Shown here: positions 8,145 to 16,267 of the stretch, piece after piece
Layout: each line of letters opens with the position of its first letter
Numbering within the stretch: position 1 is the stretch's first letter
Origin: Firmicutes bacterium HGW-Firmicutes-15
GTDB lineage: Bacteria > Bacillota > Syntrophomonadia > Syntrophomonadales > Syntrophomonadaceae
Length of the DNA stretch: 64,000 bases
Assembly (NCBI GenBank): GCA_002840245.1
Contig: PHAA01000006.1
Location: 58,678-122,677 of the forward strand
Direction of reading: 5' to 3'
Program-made: the position numbers and the translations under genes
Notes under the pieces: generated by a model
The model's database searches: none
Told to the model about the DNA's origin: nothing
Seen by the model: only the letters and a program-made list of their open reading frames with translations

Positions 8145-9035
8145 CTATGACCCATGTTTAGTTATAGGCGGTGCCGGCATAGGTTTAACGGGGTTTTCCT
8201 CGGCTATAATAGCGTCAAACCGGTGTTGTATCGCCTTACAGGTTAAGATATCCTCGGACAGGGAGGGAACAAAGATATAAAACTTATGGCTGTCAATCCC
8301 TGCCCAGATAGCTTCAGCAATTGTTTCTGGCTCCGGCCCGTTATTTATCTGCTGGTTGAAGAAACCCAATATCGCTTCTTCCTCCGGATTGTCCACTGGA
8401 GGTCTGGCAATGTTCCGCAGCCGGGATGGGCGGTTATTATCCGCTTCCATTATGCTGGTTTTGATAAAGGCCGGAGAAACCAGGGATACCTTGATTTTTG
8501 ATCCGATAATTGCGAGTTCATGCTGCAAAGATTCCGACAAAGCCACCACAGTATGTTTAGTCATACGATATATGCCCAGGCCGGGACCGGATAAAAATCC
8601 TGCCCCCCCGGCGATATTAATAACGTAGCCCTCCTTTCCGCCATCCAGCATTCGGGGAACAAAAGCCCTGACCCCATGTATAATCCCCCACATATTTACC
8701 CCAATGATCCATTCCCAATCCTTTAACATTGCATCAAGCATTGAGGTTTTACCAAGCACGCCGGCATTATTAAACAAATAGTGTACTTCGCCAAAACGTT
8801 GATAAACGCGGTGGGCCAGCCGTTCCATATCATCAACCTCAGCTACATCAGTGGTCAGAGCCAATACGTCCAAACCTTTTTTTTGCATCTCCCCGGCAAT
8901 TCTGGTAAGTTCGGAACCTTGAATATCTGCTAATGCCAGCTTCATCCCCCGGGCGGCGCAGGACCGAGCTATCCCCAACCCCAGCCCGCTGGCAGCTCCG
9001 GTTATGACAGCAACTTTCCCCCTGTGATCTGACAA
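8145..9035 (-). CDS. Short-chain dehydrogenase/reductase
   Basis: The 296-residue protein is a classical SDR (PF00106). It has the nucleotide-binding TGAASGLGLG at residues 13-22, an LFNNAGVLG motif, a serine-bearing INIAGGAGFLSG strand and the catalytic YRMTK. Aspartate in LALADIQG after beta-2 suggests NAD(H) preference. The start is TTG at 9035, with GAGAGGTGAG just upstream. The C-terminal tail (HRFDAIIAEENPVKPMPAP) is longer than in minimal SDRs. An 18-bp perfect palindrome lies about 95 bases upstream and probably controls this gene. It presumably oxidises or reduces an alcohol or ketone linked to the locus product. Confidence 0.9.
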   Translation of the reverse strand: MSDHRGKVAVITGAASGLGLGIARSCAARGMKLALADIQGSELTRIAGEMQKKGLDVLALTTDVAEVDDMERLAHRVYQRFGEVHYLFNNAGVLGKTSMLDAMLKDWEWIIGVNMWGIIHGVRAFVPRMLDGGKEGYVINIAGGAGFLSGPGLGIYRMTKHTVVALSESLQHELAIIGSKIKVSLVSPAFIKTSIMEADNNRPSRLRNIARPPVDNPEEEAILGFFNQQINNGPEPETIAEAIWAGIDSHKFYIFVPSLSEDILTCKAIQHRFDAIIAEENPVKPMPAPPITKHGS

Positions 9036-9128
9036 AATCTCTCACCTCTCCATCAAATCTATAACGGCTTCAATAATTTGTTCATCAGCGGCCGTTAGTG
9101 TATCAGTCTGCCCCTAGACTGGAGCTTA

Positions 9129-9146
9129 TGACCGACCGGTCGGTCA
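9129..9146. promoter_or_regulatory. Perfect 18-bp palindrome, TetR-type operator candidate
   Basis: The sequence TGACCGACCGGTCGGTCA reads identically on both strands. Its GACCGACCGGTCGGTC core is the form commonly bound by TetR-family repressors. It lies between paralog E and the SDR start, upstream of the SDR and everything further down the minus strand. It differs from the inverted repeat before the locus TetR gene at 14053, so another TetR protein may act here. Confidence 0.75.
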
Positions 9147-9238
9147 GTTAGATTGTTAGATGTACCCGTTTTTTTATTTTAAACCCCTATTCTTATTTAA
9201 AACCAAACGTTATAATCAGAGCTTTCCCATGCATATCA

Positions 9239-10543
9239 TTAAAGCGCGTTTAGCTCCATCATCATGAAATCCATCAAGGCATTAACATCTTCAGTCCTGT
9301 GTGATGGCTCATAATAACTGGTTAACAGGGTCAGGGTTCTATTGTAGGTACTGACCCCCAGTAAAAAACCGGGAACATAAATAGCTGGGGTAACAAAATA
9401 AGCATCATGGGCATGGATTTGTCCAAACTGCAATGGACTGATGATCCCCATATTAGTTAAGGTTGGAGGAACCTTGCCGGTTTCTAAAAACTGGGGCCTG
9501 GCTGCTTGAAAAAGAGCACGCAGTTGTGAATATTCCATGGCTTCTTGGGCTTCAATGCTCACGGCATGAGACAATTCTACTTGAGCATGCTTTAATTCAT
9601 CGATAGACTTGGACACCCTTTTTAATGTCCCCAGAAAAGCTTCTTCCTCTACCCGATAGGTTTTTGAAGTTATCGTTACCGACAGGTTGCAAATATCCTG
9701 TGAAGGATCGGTTTTAAAAGACCTCCGCAAATCCATGGTTAAACAGATCTCCCGATCCTCCCCGGCCGGTGGGTTTATCATTGCAAACATACTTCTATAA
9801 AACGCGGTTAAAATTATCGTATTGATGGTTGCTGCATGAGTTTTGCCAAATGCGCTGATTCTATCGAAGGATTCATCAGCCAAACGGCGCATGGAAATAT
9901 GCATTTCCTTTGATTCAACACCGCAATAAGGAAAGGCCCAGGCAGCAGGCAGAGGCTGGGCATGAGGATCCAGTAATGCCAGGGGTTCCTTAATACCCAG
10001 CGCCTCGAAATAACTCTTCTGGTCCAGTCGGCGCTTTGTATTAGGTTCAGGTTTATATTGGGTGTCTTTGAGCAATCTTGAATATATTTCGGCCAATAAC
10101 TGCAAATATTGCTTAAAACCCGTTGCGTCAGAACAGGCATGAGAGATTTTCACACAGAGGGTATCATCATAATTGCCCCGAATCAATTGGACACAGAGCA
10201 TCTGCTCTTCTAAATAAAATGGGCTTTTCAAAAACTGTTCAATTGCCGCTTGTTTGCTATCATTTTGTATAAACTCAAACCACTGGATTTCGTCTGGATT
10301 TTCAAAGGGCTGCCAATAAGGTTGTTTATCATTTTCAATAAATTGGCATCGCAATACCGGTTCAGCATCCAAAGATAATCTAACCGCTTTTTTTAGAACA
10401 TCTGTATCCAGGTGTTGATCGAATGTGATGACAGCCTGGATTTGCATATTGTAGTACCCGTACTTGAGTAAATAAAGAGTTCGATCAAATTCAGTTACTG
10501 GTATTATGGTGGTAATCCCATCTTCCCATATGCTCGTTTCCAT
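9239..10543 (-). CDS. Stand-alone condensation-domain-like acyltransferase, paralog E
   Basis: The 434-residue protein is the closest match to paralog B across its full length. HxxxD lies in SHACSDATG and DLR in LTMDLRRSF. GGAGG lies 15 bases before the ATG. The C-terminus ends NALMDFMMMELNAL in place of the AFMDLMEKEL found in paralogs A-D. It is separated from the four-gene block by the SDR, a zinc-ribbon gene and the hydrolase. Either this block is the ancestral pair, or B was copied from it. An intact active-site motif argues for a functional enzyme with an unknown substrate. Confidence 0.85.
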   Translation of the reverse strand: METSIWEDGITTIIPVTEFDRTLYLLKYGYYNMQIQAVITFDQHLDTDVLKKAVRLSLDAEPVLRCQFIENDKQPYWQPFENPDEIQWFEFIQNDSKQAAIEQFLKSPFYLEEQMLCVQLIRGNYDDTLCVKISHACSDATGFKQYLQLLAEIYSRLLKDTQYKPEPNTKRRLDQKSYFEALGIKEPLALLDPHAQPLPAAWAFPYCGVESKEMHISMRRLADESFDRISAFGKTHAATINTIILTAFYRSMFAMINPPAGEDREICLTMDLRRSFKTDPSQDICNLSVTITSKTYRVEEEAFLGTLKRVSKSIDELKHAQVELSHAVSIEAQEAMEYSQLRALFQAARPQFLETGKVPPTLTNMGIISPLQFGQIHAHDAYFVTPAIYVPGFLLGVSTYNRTLTLLTSYYEPSHRTEDVNALMDFMMMELNAL

Positions 10544-10584
10544 TTTCTAAAACCCACACCTCCTTATCCAAAGATCACATATCC

Positions 10585-11868
10585 TCACAGGGATCTTAAT
10601 TCCCTCACCATCAAATCCAAAAATGCTTCAATATCTTCCCTTCTATGGGCAGGTTCGTAATAACTAACTTCGAGGGTCAAGGTTCTATTGTAGGTACTGA
10701 CCGCCATCACAAAGGAGGGCGGGATTACAGCGGGGGTAAGCAGATAGACATCAGTAGCCTGGCAATGGCTAAAGTTTATGGGATTGATCACCCCGATATT
10801 GGATAAAAGCGGGTTGGCTTTACCGTTATCTGCTGCCCACTGCAGGACGGCTTGGATCTGAGCTAGGAAAGCAGAGTAATCCAACTTGGCCGATGCTTCC
10901 ACGGCGATGGCGTCAACCAGTTCGGCATTATTCTGCTTTAGCTCCTCCAGGGCTCCGGACGCTCTCTGGAGGGTTTCTCCAAAAGATTCTTCTTCCAAGC
11001 AAGTGATGCAGGGGCTGATACCCAGCGACAGATTACATATAGCTTGATCGGGGTTGCCGGAAAACCTATGGCGCAGGTCCATAGTTACGCCGATCCCGAA
11101 TTCTTCGCCCCGGGGCGATTCAAGCATTTCGAACAGGCTCCTGAACATGGCGGTGAGCAAGACGGCGGTAACGGTTACATTATGATCATTGGCAAAACTG
11201 ATTATCCGGTCCAGGGCCTCATTCTTGAGACGCCGCCGGGCTATGTGCATTTGGTTGGTCTCCCTGCCGTGATGGGGGAAGGCCCATTTAGGGGGCGTTA
11301 CCGGGGTCTGGGGATCAAACCGGGCCAGCGGATCGCTTATGCCCAGGGCCGTAAAATAGTTCTGCTGATCCCGGCAGCCCGAGGTGTGTGGCGGGGGATA
11401 ATAATTCGGATTCTCCAGCAGCCGGGTATAGATACCGGCCAGCAATTTCAGATAATCATTCAGACCGCTGGCGTCTGAGCAGCCGTGGCTGATCTTGACG
11501 CACAGGGTGTCGCCGCCCTCGGTTTGAAACAGACCGACATTGAGCTGCTGCTCCTCATGGAAGAAGGAGTCCTTTATAAATCGCTCAATGGCTTCATCTT
11601 TATGGTCTGGAATGCTGCACGCCAGCCACTGCATCTCGTCCAGGGCCTCAAAACGCTGCCAGTGAGGCTGCGGGTCCTCCTCGACAAAGCGGCAGCCCAG
11701 AACCGGCTCGGCATCCAGGGATAAACGTACCGCCCTTTGCAGGATGCCGGCATCGAGGTGCTGGTCAAAGGAAACCAATACATGGATTATAGCCTTCATG
11801 TGATACAATAAGCGGTCCTGAGCAGTTACCGGCAGGGTCAGGGGTATGTCAGACTGGATATGTTTCAT
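10585..11868 (-). CDS. Stand-alone condensation-domain-like acyltransferase, paralog F (divergent)
   Basis: The 427-residue protein is the most divergent of the six. Its motif reads SHGCSDASG (Gly replacing Ala after the histidine), and the DLR motif is VTMDLRHRF. The gene is visibly richer in G and C than its neighbours, with many CGG, GCC and CTG codons, which suggests a separate history from the AT-richer A-E copies. GGGAAGAG precedes the ATG (MKHIQSDIPLTLPVTAQDRL). It lies 41 bases upstream of paralog E and is probably cotranscribed. The fold and the HxxxD are intact; the function is unknown. Confidence 0.85.
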   Translation of the reverse strand: MKHIQSDIPLTLPVTAQDRLLYHMKAIIHVLVSFDQHLDAGILQRAVRLSLDAEPVLGCRFVEEDPQPHWQRFEALDEMQWLACSIPDHKDEAIERFIKDSFFHEEQQLNVGLFQTEGGDTLCVKISHGCSDASGLNDYLKLLAGIYTRLLENPNYYPPPHTSGCRDQQNYFTALGISDPLARFDPQTPVTPPKWAFPHHGRETNQMHIARRRLKNEALDRIISFANDHNVTVTAVLLTAMFRSLFEMLESPRGEEFGIGVTMDLRHRFSGNPDQAICNLSLGISPCITCLEEESFGETLQRASGALEELKQNNAELVDAIAVEASAKLDYSAFLAQIQAVLQWAADNGKANPLLSNIGVINPINFSHCQATDVYLLTPAVIPPSFVMAVSTYNRTLTLEVSYYEPAHRREDIEAFLDLMVRELRSL

Positions 11869-12067
11869 TACGTATCTCTTCCCTTCATAATTAAAATCTC
11901 CTGAATAGCTTGCGGCTGCAAATCACCACATAGCTTCAAACGATAAGGGGCTTCGAGCTACTAATTCCCATGGTCAGATAATCTTAATTACTTCCGTTTC
12001 CTTTTGAGTGATTATTAACATTAATAAATTTATATCTTCGTGCCATCCCCTCCACGGTTCGGAATCT

Positions 12068-13126
12068 TTAAAAACTGTAGCGCACATAATCCTGTTCGCA
12101 AGGATTACCATAGGCTATATATATGGCCCCTTCAGCGGGAACCATGATAAACGATGCCAGTGTTGTCGATGATATTGGGGAAGCAGGATCAATATGGCGG
12201 CATATGGAATAGGGGTGGTGGTCGTGGTCAGCCAGGATTTCCATGGCTATTTCAGGATTTAAGTGGCCATAATGCCGGTTCATGAAGCTGCCCATTTTAT
12301 CTAAACGAGGGTAGCTGTCAGGTTGAAACACAGAGGCTGTATCACCCATTTTGAAACGTTCCGTCAAATAATGATTGGAGTGCAGCAACATATCATTTTC
12401 TGGATTAATGATTTCAAAATCATTATGAATGCTTTCAATACCCCACATATGCCCGTTTGCATCAGCCAGATGATAGTAACCCAGACCGCGTGCAACCTGT
12501 TTTAGGAGATCCAAAGCATCGTGGATACTCTTCTGCCGCATCACTCTGGGAAGGTAACAGGCCAAAGGAATATTAAAAGAGTAATCTTGCCCTAAGGTGG
12601 CGTTGGCACACATGCCAAAACCGGCTGAGGAAAAAGTAAATTCACTGGAATTTGCAAAACTTAAAATGAACTGCACGAGGCCATTAGAATGATTAATTTT
12701 CAATAAATCTATCGGGGCGCCAACCAGCCAATCTATGTTCTGGCCCAGTATTGTTTTTCCGTCTTCCGTTGCCTTTCCTGTTGCCGCGAAAGAGGTGCAT
12801 AAACTCATAATTTTGCCGTTGTAGTAAAAAGTCAATTCATTCATGCACTTCTGAGTAAGTATTTCTTCAAACCTGAGTCCTGCAGCGTCAGCCTGCCCGC
12901 GCATTATTTCAACCAGATAGGGATCAAACTCTTGAACTAAAGGAAGAAACGTCATAGCCCTGGCAATGACTTCTTCCCTGGTGGCTTGATACATAAGACT
13001 CATTCCGTTAAAAGCGTTCTCTGAAACCTTCAAAATGCTTTCTTTACAGCCTTCCCCCCACTGCAAGCCGATCTCATAAGGTGTACCGCTGCACTCGATG
13101 ACCTTAAACTCCTTAGCACTTTTCAT
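12068..13126 (-). CDS. C45-family Ntn hydrolase, acyl-CoA:6-APA acyltransferase-like
   Basis: The 352-residue protein resembles the penicillin acyltransferase / C45 peptidase family (PF03417). The conserved stretch MSLCTSFAATGKAT followed by DGKTILGQNIDW places the nucleophile at C110. In this family the precursor is cleaved before that cysteine, which then becomes the N-terminal catalytic residue. Downstream, SSAGFGMCANA and HSNHYL match family positions. These enzymes transfer or hydrolyse acyl groups on amides. AAAGGAGG lies before the ATG. Its place between the acyltransferase array and the TetR gene supports a role in acyl-amide chemistry, which is inference. Confidence 0.85.
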   Translation of the reverse strand: MKSAKEFKVIECSGTPYEIGLQWGEGCKESILKVSENAFNGMSLMYQATREEVIARAMTFLPLVQEFDPYLVEIMRGQADAAGLRFEEILTQKCMNELTFYYNGKIMSLCTSFAATGKATEDGKTILGQNIDWLVGAPIDLLKINHSNGLVQFILSFANSSEFTFSSAGFGMCANATLGQDYSFNIPLACYLPRVMRQKSIHDALDLLKQVARGLGYYHLADANGHMWGIESIHNDFEIINPENDMLLHSNHYLTERFKMGDTASVFQPDSYPRLDKMGSFMNRHYGHLNPEIAMEILADHDHHPYSICRHIDPASPISSTTLASFIMVPAEGAIYIAYGNPCEQDYVRYSF

Positions 13127-13171
13127 AAAAGGTCCCTCCTTTGTCCTCGCTAAAAATCGTCTGGTGTTATA

Positions 13172-14053
13172 CTATTTTTTTTGGGACATGATTTTTTCCC
13201 AAACATCGACCAACCCTGCAGAAAGTCCGGTTGCTTTTTGGCATTCTTCTTGTACCATCTTTCCACAATCATCACAGACGTGATGAACACCACGGTTGTA
13301 CTTAATATCTTTGTAACGATAATCAGTAAATGGAATAGCAAATTCCTGTTTGCAGATCAAACATAGGGTAGTGTACTCGTTTCCCACTCCTTTAGCTAAA
13401 GGGTGTTCTACATTCCATTTGAGATTCAACCCGCCTGGAGCTTCCTCGCGCCCATCACCATAGTCATTTCTCTCTTTTATACCCAGCCAGAAATCCTTCC
13501 AAAATACCTGAATCCATTCCCCTGTTAATTCCGGGACTATCCGCATCCAAAGCAGCAGGCCATCCCGCATGGCTCGATACGACAAGAGTACCTTTGAAGG
13601 AATATCCCGGCGGATTATTCCTTGCCGCATTCCTTCCTCAAGTATTTCTAACATCCTTTTTTGAAATGGTTCTTCACGTTTCAAAATATCTGCGTATAAT
13701 TTTTTGCGTATCTCTGGTGGAGTAAGAATCAGAGTCTGGGTCCAAAATAAAGAATTCTGCAAGTTTTGGTAATAAAAAAGAATGTATTCTTTAAACATGT
13801 ATTGCAGTTTGTCGTGTATTTCCATATTCTCTGAATCTTTTAACATACGCTTAATTTGCTTATCATAAGCACGGGCCACGTCTTCGTAAACGGCTAAATA
13901 TAGATCCTCCTTTCCTTTGAAGTGGTTATAAATAGAAGCTTTGTTAATACCTACTCCTTCGGCTATTTCGTTCATAGTAGCGCCTTCGTAACCCCTTTGC
14001 GCAAAGATAGAAAGGGCCACCTGTTTGATTTTATCTTTTGTCGTAATGATCAT
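13172..14053 (-). CDS. TetR-family regulator fused to a C-terminal zinc ribbon (copy 3)
   Basis: The 293-residue protein has a TetR helix-turn-helix at residues 8-50 (GATMNEIAEGVGINKASIYNHF) and a helical ligand domain to about 200. After a linker comes a zinc ribbon (C231/C234 and C260/C263) homologous to the stand-alone copies at 430 and 7885. At the junction the DNA retains AAAGGAG 8 bases before GAG, exactly where the free copies have their start codon. The fusion thus seems to have arisen by loss of the start and of the TetR stop. GAAGGAG precedes the ATG, and an inverted repeat lies just upstream. It is the likely autoregulated controller of the locus. Confidence 0.88.
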   Translation of the reverse strand: MIITTKDKIKQVALSIFAQRGYEGATMNEIAEGVGINKASIYNHFKGKEDLYLAVYEDVARAYDKQIKRMLKDSENMEIHDKLQYMFKEYILFYYQNLQNSLFWTQTLILTPPEIRKKLYADILKREEPFQKRMLEILEEGMRQGIIRRDIPSKVLLSYRAMRDGLLLWMRIVPELTGEWIQVFWKDFWLGIKERNDYGDGREEAPGGLNLKWNVEHPLAKGVGNEYTTLCLICKQEFAIPFTDYRYKDIKYNRGVHHVCDDCGKMVQEECQKATGLSAGLVDVWEKIMSQKK

Positions 14054-14084
14054 TACATAGTTACTCCTTCTACAACCAACTTAT

Positions 14085-14104
14085 ACTAACTACCGTTCGT
14101 TAGT
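14085..14104. promoter_or_regulatory. Inverted repeat upstream of the TetR-zinc ribbon gene
   Basis: ACTAAC and GTTAGT form a perfect inverted repeat separated by 8 bases (TACCGTTC), about 30 bases before the ATG of the TetR fusion. The position and size fit an autoregulatory TetR operator. No protein can be assigned by sequence alone. Confidence 0.6.
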
Positions 14105-14285
14105 TGATTGTAACATGTTGCCAATTATGGGTCAATAGAATGTTTTCGATTATGTCTGGTTCTGTAATATTGTCGTTCTGAATACATAGGGGGCGGTAAT
14201 TGTGACACGCTATGATATCATAAAAGATTAATAAATATATGTAACACATGGTGGTAATGGCAGGTAATGTTAGGGGTAAGTGAAA

Positions 14286-14322
14286 CAAAAACCAGGCAAG
14301 AATTACTCTAGCCTGGTTTTTG
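14286..14322 (-). terminator. Rho-independent terminator after the flavodoxin-fold gene
   Basis: CAAAAACCAGGC and GCCTGGTTTTTG form a perfect 12-bp stem around a 13-base loop. Read on the minus strand, the stem ends in TTTTTGTTT, directly after the stop of the gene at 14345. Confidence 0.85.
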
Positions 14323-14344
14323 TTCATGAAGCGGAAACGTTAAT

Positions 14345-14926
14345 CTAAATATTATCTTGGATGAGCTGTCGTAGTTCAGTCAGCATTTCTTTGCGTACAT
14401 TGTCGGCAACAGTAGGCACGGCAAAAAAGTTCTTGTGCTGGTATTGGGCGAAGCCTGAGAAGCCAAAAACAGCATTTACCACTGACTTAGTAATCAGATC
14501 CACCATGCCGTTTTGTTGAGCCGCACGTTCATCAGTTCCCGATGTGGTGATCAACAACGCTTTCTTGCCGTTCAACATTCCCCTTGGTCCGGCAGCCGAA
14601 TATTCATAAGCAAAGCCAATACTAAACACGCGGTCAATATAGCCTTTTAGAATAGCGGGTACTGAAGTCCACCATACAGGAGCAACCATGATAAGGGCAT
14701 CTGCCCAGCTTATATCCGCTTGTTCTGTCTTGATCTCCTCCGGTACATTTCCTCTATGGTAGCCCTCAAAATCCCCGGCACTTAAGACTGGATTCCAGTT
14801 CATGGCATACAAGTCTTTAAATATAATTTCAGCACCCTTTTTCTCCAGTTCTTCCTTAACCACTGCGGTAATAGCAGCGTTGAAACTCATAGGGTTGGGA
14901 TGAGCATAGATGACCACAGCCTTCAT
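14345..14926 (-). CDS. NAD(P)H dehydrogenase (quinone)-like flavoprotein, flavodoxin_2 fold
   Basis: The 193-residue protein has the PF02525 fold. It starts with a strand and phosphate loop (VVIYAHPNPMSFNAAI), then carries the FMN-contact segment VAPVWWTSVPAILKGYIDRV and the GMLNGKKALLITTSG strand. The family includes DT-diaphorase, MdaB and KefF-type quinone reductases that move two electrons from NAD(P)H to quinones. ATG 14926 is preferred, because GGAGG lies 8 bases upstream; the frame upstream to 14935 overlaps this site. It has its own terminator and lies behind the aminotransferase on the same strand, so it may be a separate transcript. Confidence 0.88.
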   Translation of the reverse strand: MKAVVIYAHPNPMSFNAAITAVVKEELEKKGAEIIFKDLYAMNWNPVLSAGDFEGYHRGNVPEEIKTEQADISWADALIMVAPVWWTSVPAILKGYIDRVFSIGFAYEYSAAGPRGMLNGKKALLITTSGTDERAAQQNGMVDLITKSVVNAVFGFSGFAQYQHKNFFAVPTVADNVRKEMLTELRQLIQDNI

Positions 14927-15028
14927 TATTAACACCTCCTAAACATTATTATTGTCCATTCAGGTAGATATTAAATATACAGTTTTGTTCCTACTGCTTT
15001 TTGAAGGTGTTTTTTTCTCTGCATATGT

Positions 15029-16213
15029 TTATACGAACTCGCGTAAAACTTCGGCAAGGGATTTAAGTCCTTCTATAATCCGGTCCTCTGGCATGTTGGA
15101 GAAGTTGATCCTGAAAGTGTTTTCCTTGCCACCGTTAGGAAAGAATGAACCACCTGGAACAAAGGCAACATTTTTTTCTAGGCTTTTTATCAAAACATCT
15201 CTGGCATTAACATCCATTGGCAGCTCAACCCATGCAAACAGACCACCCTGAGGCCTTGTAAAGGTTACTCCTGGCGGGAATTCCTCATCCATGGTTTTAA
15301 CCGTTAAATCCCGGCGCCGTCTATATACTTCACGTATTTTGTCAATATGCTCATCTATATCATATAATTCCAGGTACTTGGCTATCTCCATCTGGGCAAT
15401 GGTATTGCACTGCAAATCTGCCCCCTGCTTTACGAGTACATATTTTTCAATTGCCCTTTTATCTCCGGCAACCCATCCAATCCTGTAGCCGGGACAAAAT
15501 GTTTTAGAGAAGGTTCCCAAACAGAGCACACAACCCATCTGATCAAATGACTTTACAGAAGGCAAAGCTTCACCTTCAAACCTGAGTTCACAATAGGGGT
15601 TATCCTCAATGACTACTACCTGATGCTTTATGGCTGCTTTCACCAGATGTTCTCTTCTCTCCAGGCTCCAGGTTCTTCCGGTTGGATTCTGAAAGTCAGG
15701 GATAACGTAAATAATCTTTACCTTTTCGGTACTTGCAAGAATCCTTTCCAGTTCATCCGGGATCATACCGTCATTATCGGTTGGTACCTCTACGAATTCG
15801 CACCCATAAGCCCTGAACGCGCTTATCGCCGCCAGATAGGTTGGGCTTTCACACAAGACGACATCTCCCTCATCCAGAAACACCTTCCCCGAAAGGTCAA
15901 GAGCTTGCTGCGAACCATGGGTTAATAGTATGTTCTCAAAATCAAAGGAGGTTCCCAGCCTGGAATTCATTCGGCTTGCAATCCATTCCCGTAGAGGGGT
16001 ATAACCCTCAGTAGTAGTGTATTGCAGGGCCTTGGCGCCTTCCTCCTCAAGCACAATTCTATTGACTCTTATTATCTCCTCAATCGGAAAGAGCTCCGGA
16101 GCAGGCAGACCGCCTGCAAACGAAATAATCTCTGGTCTCTCCGTCACTTTTAGAATTTCTCTTATCTCTGAAGCCTGCAAATGCTTCATTCTCCTGGCAT
16201 ACTTAAATTCCAT
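15029..16213 (-). CDS. PLP-dependent class I aminotransferase (2-aminoadipate/aromatic type)
   Basis: The 394-residue protein is a fold-type I aminotransferase. ISFAGGLPAPELFP near the start is typical of the LysN/Aro8/2-aminoadipate transaminase subgroup. The pocket shows PDFQNPTGRTWS, the aspartate in VVIEDNPYCEL, and the PLP lysine in LGTFSKTFCPGYRIGW. ATG 16213 follows GGAGG by 8 bases; the frame to 16237 has no ribosome site. It lies 54 bases after the MocR regulator on the same strand, whose own aminotransferase-like domain is similar, so the two probably derive from a common ancestor and act in one amino-acid pathway. Confidence 0.9.
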   Translation of the reverse strand: MEFKYARRMKHLQASEIREILKVTERPEIISFAGGLPAPELFPIEEIIRVNRIVLEEEGAKALQYTTTEGYTPLREWIASRMNSRLGTSFDFENILLTHGSQQALDLSGKVFLDEGDVVLCESPTYLAAISAFRAYGCEFVEVPTDNDGMIPDELERILASTEKVKIIYVIPDFQNPTGRTWSLERREHLVKAAIKHQVVVIEDNPYCELRFEGEALPSVKSFDQMGCVLCLGTFSKTFCPGYRIGWVAGDKRAIEKYVLVKQGADLQCNTIAQMEIAKYLELYDIDEHIDKIREVYRRRRDLTVKTMDEEFPPGVTFTRPQGGLFAWVELPMDVNARDVLIKSLEKNVAFVPGGSFFPNGGKENTFRINFSNMPEDRIIEGLKSLAEVLREFV

Positions 16214-16267
16214 ACCAACACCTCCATAATTAAACACATAAGCGTTGTTTACTTAATAGAAAAGGTT

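Noticed and set aside
7876..8280. 134-codon plus-strand frame across the zinc-ribbon copy 2
   Set aside because: It is antisense to the zinc ribbon and the SDR end and has no domain or ribosome site.
11044..11478. 144-codon plus-strand frame inside paralog F
   Set aside because: It is antisense to a clear conserved coding region and arises from the GC-rich codons of that gene.
14100..14327. 75-codon frame on the minus strand
   Set aside because: It covers the TetR operator region and the terminator of the next gene, has no ribosome site and shows no recognisable domain.
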